Source: Sitta carolinensis
Taxonomy: Eukaryota; Chordata; Aves; Passeriformes; Sittidae
DNA: 64,000 nt
Assembly: GCA_032173965.1 (NCBI GenBank)
Contig: JAVUNC010000025.1
Coordinates: forward strand, 15,080,001-15,144,000
Direction: 5' to 3'
The notes under the pieces were generated by a model. The model searched no databases. It worked only from the letters and a program-made list of their open reading frames with translations, and was not told where the DNA came from. This document shows, one piece after another, positions 54,177 through 64,000 of the stretch (within the stretch, counting starts at the first letter, position 1; each line of letters opens with the position of its first letter). Both the position numbers and the translations under genes were made by a program.

Positions 54177-54599
54177 GCGGGGCCGCCGGCCCAGCCGGGA
54201 AGTTGACGCTGCCGCGCGCGGGCGGTGCCTGCGCACGGCCGGCCCTGCCCCGGCTCCCCCCGGCGCTGTGCTGGCGGCGCTGCCCGGCCCTGCCCGGCCC
54301 TGTGCCCCGGCAAACCCGCGCTGCAGGCATCGCGGAGGGAGAAGGGCTTGTTCAGCCTGGCCCCGGCTTCATCCCCCCCGCGGAATCGGCCCTGGCGCAG
54401 CAGCGTGGCTTGCATGAGCGCGGGGACGGAACACAGAATAGCGAATACCGCGGGGCCCCGGTAGAACCGCGATGGGAGCCGCTGGTGCTGGGGTACCTCG
54501 TGCAGGTGGGAACGTCCTGAGCATCACGTTCTGCCCAGTGCCTCTAGTCCTGTTGGTTGGCACCACCGAGCAGAGCCCGGCTCTTCGAATGGTGCGCAG

Positions 54600-54745
54600 A
54601 AGTTCCACTTGGATACGAGGAAGAACTTTACTATGCAAGTGCCCTGGCACTGGAGCAGATTGTGCCGAGAGGTTGTGTGGTGTCCCTCGCTGGATGTGAT
54701 GGTGTGCTCGGGGATGTCCCTGAAGCCCAGCGGGGCTCTGGCCTG
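54600..54745 (+). mobile_element. Diverged CR1 LINE 3' fragment
   Basis: The order gaggaagaactttact, ccctggcactggagcag, gagaggttgtgtggtgtccc matches the CR1 3' region in plus orientation. It is short and mutated, and lies in the CpG-rich flank upstream of SFT2D1. Frames of 75-148 aa around it are not supported as genes. Confidence 0.65.
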
Positions 54746-54965
54746 GCTGTTCGCGGGCAGCGCCAGCAGCTTCGGCCCTGCTTGCACTGGGGTGCCCGAG
54801 GCGTCCAGCACCCACCCGTGAGCAAGCCAGGGGTTTCTCCAGTGGGTGGGTATGGAGAAACGGGATTAGTTAGGTGTGAACACGTTTTTCCGGAGATTTG
54901 CGGTGTGGCACCGTGTGGCCTGTAAAACTCGGCCCCTGTAGGAAGGGCAGGGGCAGAGGCCAGCC

Positions 54966-55375
54966 CGCTGCCCCGTGTCTCCATCTATTGTTGGATCCCA
55001 GCAACAAACACTCCATCCCGCTGCCCCGTGTCTCCGTTTATTGCTGGATCCCAGCGACACTCCATCCCGCTGCCCCGTGTCTCCGTTTATTGCTGGATCC
55101 CAGCGACACTCCATCCCGCTGCCCCGTGTCTCCGTTTATTGCTGGATCCCAGCAACAAACACTCCATCCCGCTGCCCCGTGTCTCCGTTTATTGCTGGAT
55201 CCCAGCGACACTCCATCCCGCTGCCCCGTGTCTCCGTTTATTGCTGGATCCCAGCAACACTCCATCCCGCTGCCCCGTGTCTCCGTTTATTTTGGATCCC
55301 AGAAACACTCCAGTCCGCTGCCCCGTGTCTCCGCTTTCCTGCTGGATCCCAGCAACACTCCATCCTCCATCCGCC
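54966..55375. repeat. 49/53-bp minisatellite, eight copies
   Basis: The word ctgccccgtgtctcc starts at 54968, 55021, 55070, 55119, 55172, 55221, 55270 and 55318, spacings 53, 49, 49, 53, 49, 49, 48. The 53-bp units have caacaaacactcc where the 49-bp ones have a shorter cgacactcc or caacactcc. Six units contain ccgtttatt, i.e. AATAAA on the minus strand. Open frames of 75-188 aa on both strands are repeat artefacts. Confidence 0.97.
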
Positions 55376-58300
55376 CATGTAAGTCTTCCCTGTCCTGCTC
55401 TGTTGAGACGCTGACCCCGTGTGTCCCCTGGGGCTGTTTCTGCATGTGTGTGTCTGCTGGGTGACTGGCCCTTGGGCCAACGCCATTTGAAATAATCTTG
55501 CTACTCCCTTTGCACTGAAACAAGTTAAAATCGGGAGATCTTTCTGTCCTGCAACTCTGATCTCAGATCCGGTCAGACTGCAGTGACAGATTAGAGGAGA
55601 TTAATATCTTGTCCTGTCAGGAGACACCTTTAAGGTTTCACACTACCACATTTCCTCTTGAAAGAGGCTGCTGGGATGATTTACATCACTCAGTATCACT
55701 CTTGAGGAAGCACCCCTTCAGTTAATACAAACCTTAGGACAAGAAACACAATATGAAATTATTCCCAGCAGCCTATACATCAACATCAATTAGAGCAAAT
55801 TACAGCAGTGGTTCTCCCCTAAGTTATGTACTAAATGCTTTCAAAATTATTAAATACCTTCCAAATTTTGAGTGGCTTACCTTGTATCTGTACATTTTTC
55901 TAACATTATGGACCAAATACAGCCACCGTGTGAGTGCTGCTGTAACTGGCATTGCCTTCTCTTGCACCAAAGGCTGGGGTTGCACCAGTTATCTCCATAC
56001 AAGTTTTACTTAATGAGAAAGACATGACCCAGATTTCAGACATGAATAAGCGGAAAATTCCTAGCCTTGTTGCCATAGTTACCAGAAACCTGCTGTTAAA
56101 GAAGGTGGGAAGAAACAGAAAAGGATGGAAAGCAGGAAGAGAAGAGAGCAATATCATGTTCAGGCTTAGGCCATGTAATAAAGAGAGGTGATGATCTGGA
56201 AGGAGCAGTGATGGCATTCAGAGCATGTTATCCAGAAAACCATTATTTCTGCCTCTGGCTGCTATTGAGTTGATTCCAGGGACATTGGTTATTTTTAAGT
56301 GGTTACCACAGTGACTAAATGCAATGCAGTGGTAGGTATTAGATCTGCAGAGGCAGAAAGGGATAGGGTGGGGTTAGACAGACTTCTCCACAATTAATTT
56401 AATAATGAAATTGCCTAATTTTAAACACCAGATGATTGCTTTTCTACTTTATAGAGATTGTAAAACTTGCAGCAATGTCTTGCTCAATCAGAATAAACAT
56501 TTTAGCCTTTGTGTAAGTTGGCAGTAGAAATGCTCCAGCTCTATAGAAGCAGAACTACAGTTATATTGCATCAGGCAGTTCTTCCCCAAATGCAGATATG
56601 ATCAATGCACCCTGTGGGACACAGACCAAAAACCTAAGAGAGCTGGTATCTGCTTGTGAATATTTGCTGTATTACTGTTTTATATTTACTGCTATCTTTA
56701 GTTCTGTCACATGAGCATGAAGAAACAGATTATATACATTAAGGGCTTTGTTCTAGGTGATATGAACATACCACTCTAACAGGTTTTTTAATTACTTGTC
56801 TCTATATCATATTTTTTTCCCTGCTCCTTTTGACTGCCTTCACATTCTTGGAACTGGCATGTAAAGAAATAACCTGTGTCTGCAGCCCTAGCAGTGTAAT
56901 ACAGATTCATGTACACTGCAAACACAGCTGAAGTAAATGCATTTGGTAGTTTGATGCTCTACATATTAGTTGCACCATAAAACAGTTTGTAACAGCATTC
57001 CTGCAAGAACCCAGGGAAAACACTGTCCTAGTCTAGGACTGTATTTTCTAAGCACTTTACTTCCATGTCAAAGCCTGTCTTGGTCCCAAGAAAACTCCCT
57101 TTTTTTACTGCCTTCTCTTTAAAGGTAGTGTGACTTCCCCCCACTCAGTTCTCTGCCGTGCTCTCCTTGCTCAGATGACACCATTGTGCTTTGTATGGAG
57201 AACAAAAGGTAACCTTCAATGCTCTGGAGAACTACATTTTACTACCAGTGTGTTTTCTCTGAGAGCTGGCAGGCTGTATTGGTAGCACTGCAGCCAAGAG
57301 ATTTTACTGCTGGTGTTAGGGTAGGGAACATTCTATATAAAGTTAAAAAACTCCAAAACAAAAAGAAAAAAAGAAAAAAAACCCACAAACTCCAAAAATC
57401 CCCAAAATAACCCCCCCAAAAAGACCCAAAACAAAACAAAACAAAAAAACAAAAACAAAACCCACCAATCACATATAGCAGCATTGGCTAAAATTATTAT
57501 AAAGCACAAGACAGTTATGTAAGGTTGAACAAAATTCACTATCAGTAGGTTTTATTACACTCATTAAAGAATCCTTGCTAGTAATTCTTTCAACCACACA
57601 ATTATGGTTATTGCTTTCTGTCACGTAATTACCGGGCTACCAAATGATTTCCACATTTGAATCATAAATCATCCAGCTTCCAGATTAAGGACACTCAATC
57701 TTGCAATAGCAGAAGGGATTGTGAGCTCCTTTGATGCCATAGTGAGTTACAGTCTTAAGCCTTCCCTTTAAAAAGTGACTCAAGACATCTCCAGCTCCAG
57801 CTCGGGAGAAAGGGGGAAAGGCAGACACACCGAGAGCTTAGCTGGTACTCTCTCCCCCTTGGATTCCTAAGGGTGTTGCATTCCTTACAGCAGTGTAGCA
57901 GGATTTGCTCAGAAAGGTGAGAAATTCTTTTCTGTCTGAAGACAGGAAAGAAGAGAGCAGCTGTTGCTAGAGCAGGACCCGGTGCAGGCAGGGAGGAAAG
58001 GCCACATGGTTCCCAGTCCTGCTGTGGTGAAGAGAAGCAGAACACACAGAGCAGTGCCTGCAAGCAGAGCAGCACGAGTTCCTAGTGACAGCACCTATCC
58101 TACAGATGAAAGTTGTTATTAAACCAAGCGGTGAAATTAAAACCAAGTAGATATTTCAGAATAACGGCAAGTACAGACAAGCCCTATAATCTTATAAATC
58201 AAATGCAAATACTGAGCTCTGACTTATAATTAACGAGCAAAACTCACATAACCCCATTCTTTCATCCAGTGCTACCTGCGTGGGATAAGAGAAGAACAAA

Positions 58301-60430
58301 AGGATGGCATTAGCACCATTAAGGTATTCAAACTCAAGAATACATCATCTCCAGTCCTCTTTAAGCTCCCCTTTTTGGATTATCCAAGCAGCCCCATCCT
58401 AAAATGGCCACATGCCAGTGTGTTTCAGTGGTTTGAGCCAGACTAGGGTGCAGGTTGATCATATAATTATTTACTGCAGTAATTCTTTTTAATACTATTC
58501 CAACAATCCCCTTACTCCCAGCACCTTTAAACAAAGAAATGGTATGTAAATGGCTCGATAAATAATGCTTTGACTGACACAGGCCACAAGCCACTTGGTG
58601 GCACTCTGTTTTTGTCACTAGGCAGACTGGCAGGCACTGGAAATCCAACCTAGACTGCCCTTCCCAAACGGGGCCCAGGCCCTTGGAGGGGAAATGAAAT
58701 GAAAAATGCTTTGCTGCCACCTCTTCCCCTTAAGCCTGGAAGCATCCCTGGTTTAACATCTTGTCAAAGCAAGGTAAAACCCACTTTCCACCTGCAATTC
58801 ACTCTTGCTCTAGTCCAGTATGAGAGAATTTGAGCCTTGTCACAGTGACTGGACAAGGGGAAGAAAGAAGGAGAAAGGCAGAAGGAAATAAAGGATGGTG
58901 CAGCTACAAGGAAAACGAGAGAAGGAACTCTTGCAAATGGTATTCTCTGGGTAGGGAAACAAAGACACTCAGGAGCTAATGAAGAGTGATCAAAGCAGGT
59001 GAGAGTAGAGTACAGCCTGTACTGCAAGCTTCATGCAAGAGCAGCATAACACATTTCACACCTAGGAAGTTCAAACTCGGCTGGTAGCTTATTTTTCTCT
59101 CCAGAAGTAATATAACAAACCATAAGGTGCCAAGATAATCAGCTGTCCATATCTAGTATCTCACAACTCATTTGTACAGAAGTCTAACAGTGCTTCTATT
59201 CCAGGAGATAGGGAGACAGGGGGGTGACCACTTTTGTGACAAAAGTCTGCAGTTCTGAAGGGGCACCTTTACACAGGAACTTCTCTAAAGCAAGAAGCAG
59301 CAGTCTGTACCAGCTTTAGCCATCCAGCAGACATGCCCCATTTGCCTCTGTCTTGTATGTCTATCAAAAAATGTTGCCATCACAACAGAATTAGAAGATG
59401 GTCAATTAAGACTTGCTCTAATTGCTAGAAGACAGTATGTAACACTGAGTTGCATAATGAGAGTGCTGAACTCACCCTTGCCTATCACAGCAGGACTACT
59501 CAGTCTAAGTACCCATACACTCTTTTTCCTGCTGGGGAAGAAGTATTTTAAGTATTAGGATCCAGAGGACACTTACCTAAATTCAGTACATACCATTTAC
59601 TTTTTCAGCCTGTTTTTGCTTCATGGTGTTACAGTTATTAGGTGACACTCTGTAATATAATTTCACTTTTGGGTCTGTTATCACAGTATGAAAAACAAAA
59701 CTTTTCCAAGTGTTCTAGAGTTTTATTGCCATTTGGAACATGTTTATTGTTCAAAATCACTGCACTGAAAAGAAATCTTGTAATATACATTCTCACATTC
59801 TTTGTCAGTTTTATCTTTACAGCAATGTAACTTTCAGGCAGATCATGCAGGAAAACCACTCTCACAGTGAAGTCAAAAATTACTGAAAGGCACTTCTGTG
59901 TCTTTCAGATCTTAAGACTCCAAACAAGTTTCATTTTTGTCTGTGTAAGAATTACATACATCTAGAATAACTCAAACAATAGGAAAAAAATAAAATCCAC
60001 TTAGAACTTCCTAAAGAACAGTATCAGGTTTTTTGCCTTCATTCAGTGCTATGCTTTTTTTTTCCAAGCCTTCTTTAAATAGTGTGCAACATAAAAATGG
60101 ATGTTAATGAAGTCTCTTTACTGAGAAAAGGCATGCAGTGAGGGAAGAGGGATGGCTGCTCACTTCCAGGCTGCCTGTCTACACATTTGTTCTAGTAGAT
60201 CAGCAAGCCACTGCTTAAGTTAAAAAAAAATAGAATAGGAATGAACGCACTCAAGTTAAATGGCTTTTAAGAATATGTTAATACATAAACAACGATACCA
60301 CCTACAGTTCTGTTTTACTGACCTCTGTTCATGTTGATTTTAAAATGAGTTTTGCCAAACCATCACGGGCCACTTCTGTACGTTGTTAGATAAAAAAGTT
60401 GGTTTTCAAATATTGCTTGTTATTTGGGTG
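55376..60430. other. MPC1-SFT2D1 intergenic interval, no gene seen
   Basis: No exon or RNA gene recognised. It contains an A/C-rich tract at 57343-57466 and ordinary unique-looking DNA. Several minus-strand AATAAA matches (for example near 59726 and 59740) could serve as distal MPC1 poly(A) signals. Confidence 0.5.
57343..57466. repeat. A-rich (CAAAA)n/CCCC low-complexity tract
   Basis: A runs with interspersed C and CCCC blocks over about 120 bases; minus-strand frames read as Phe/Trp strings and are not genes. Confidence 0.9.
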
Positions 60431-60438
60431 GTTGACTT

Positions 60439-60444
60439 TTTATT
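60439..60444 (-). terminator. MPC1: Candidate proximal MPC1 poly(A) signal (AATAAA)
   Basis: A canonical minus-strand AATAAA about 245 bases past the stop codon. Other signals lie further downstream, so the actual end is uncertain. Confidence 0.45.
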
Positions 60445-60686
60445 AAAAGGGTAGTTATTAAAGATCAGTAAGGCAGCAAGACTTTAAATGTAATGGTTTA
60501 CATTGCTGACTAGTACTTCTTAAAAGGCATGATAAAAAAATGATTAGGAGAATTCTTGGTGGGGTCATATTCATAATGGGTGTTTGTTTCATCCCCACTG
60601 TAATTGTCACAGCAACTGTAGATGGCATGTCTTCCTTGGTTGTCATTCAGGATGAATACATTCCTGGCTTATTTCAAGTAATATAT

Positions 60687-64000
<3,314 letters not shown>

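Noticed and set aside
54866..55523. Repeat-rich frames of 75-188 aa on both strands
   Set aside because: Repeat translation of the 49/53-bp minisatellite.

Overview
The window is vertebrate nuclear DNA, most likely avian. Genes are sparse and split by GT-AG introns. Promoters sit in GC/CpG-rich islands. Interspersed repeats include CR1-type LINE ends and short class-II-type retroviral solo LTRs. There is no bacterial gene organisation, no operon and no CRISPR array. Almost every long open frame lies in a minisatellite or a stop-poor CpG island and is not a gene. The bird assignment rests on the CR1 ends plus close protein similarity to vertebrate orthologues; the species cannot be fixed from sequence alone.

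Three protein-coding genes were found by reading exons and splice sites, all on the minus strand. In transcription order they are MPC1 (mitochondrial pyruvate carrier subunit 1; last three coding exons, 63240 to 60687, 5' part beyond the right edge), SFT2D1 (Golgi/endosome traffic four-helix membrane protein; all eight coding exons, 53832 to 37660, 159 aa) and PRR18 (proline-rich protein 18; one coding exon, 34440 to 33635, with a frame break near its 3' third). This MPC1-SFT2D1-PRR18 tandem is the same order and orientation as on human 6q27, where TBXT (Brachyury) follows. The roughly 32 kb left of PRR18 is therefore probably the TBXT-side intergenic interval.

Layout. 1-32.5 kb: no gene recognised; one solo LTR (13.6 kb), two tandem-repeat clusters (18.3-19.3 kb), a CR1 scrap (21.6 kb), a probable second LTR (28.1-28.5 kb), many A/T-rich simple repeats. 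32.6-34.7 kb: an orphan CpG island followed by the PRR18 CpG island and gene. 35.7-36.0 kb: a second copy of the 13.6 kb LTR with a perfect 6-bp target duplication. 37.0-53.8 kb: SFT2D1. 53.2-55.4 kb: a GC-rich zone with three different minisatellites around the SFT2D1 promoter, plus a CR1 remnant. 55.4-60.4 kb: intergenic. 60.4-64.0 kb: 3' part of MPC1.

The three genes share no pathway: pyruvate import into mitochondria, vesicle traffic at the Golgi, and a neural protein of unknown function. The points most worth follow-up are the PRR18 frame break, the GC-AG last intron of MPC1, the minisatellites flanking the SFT2D1 promoter (one supplies six minus-strand AATAAA signals between MPC1 and SFT2D1), and the solo-LTR pair.
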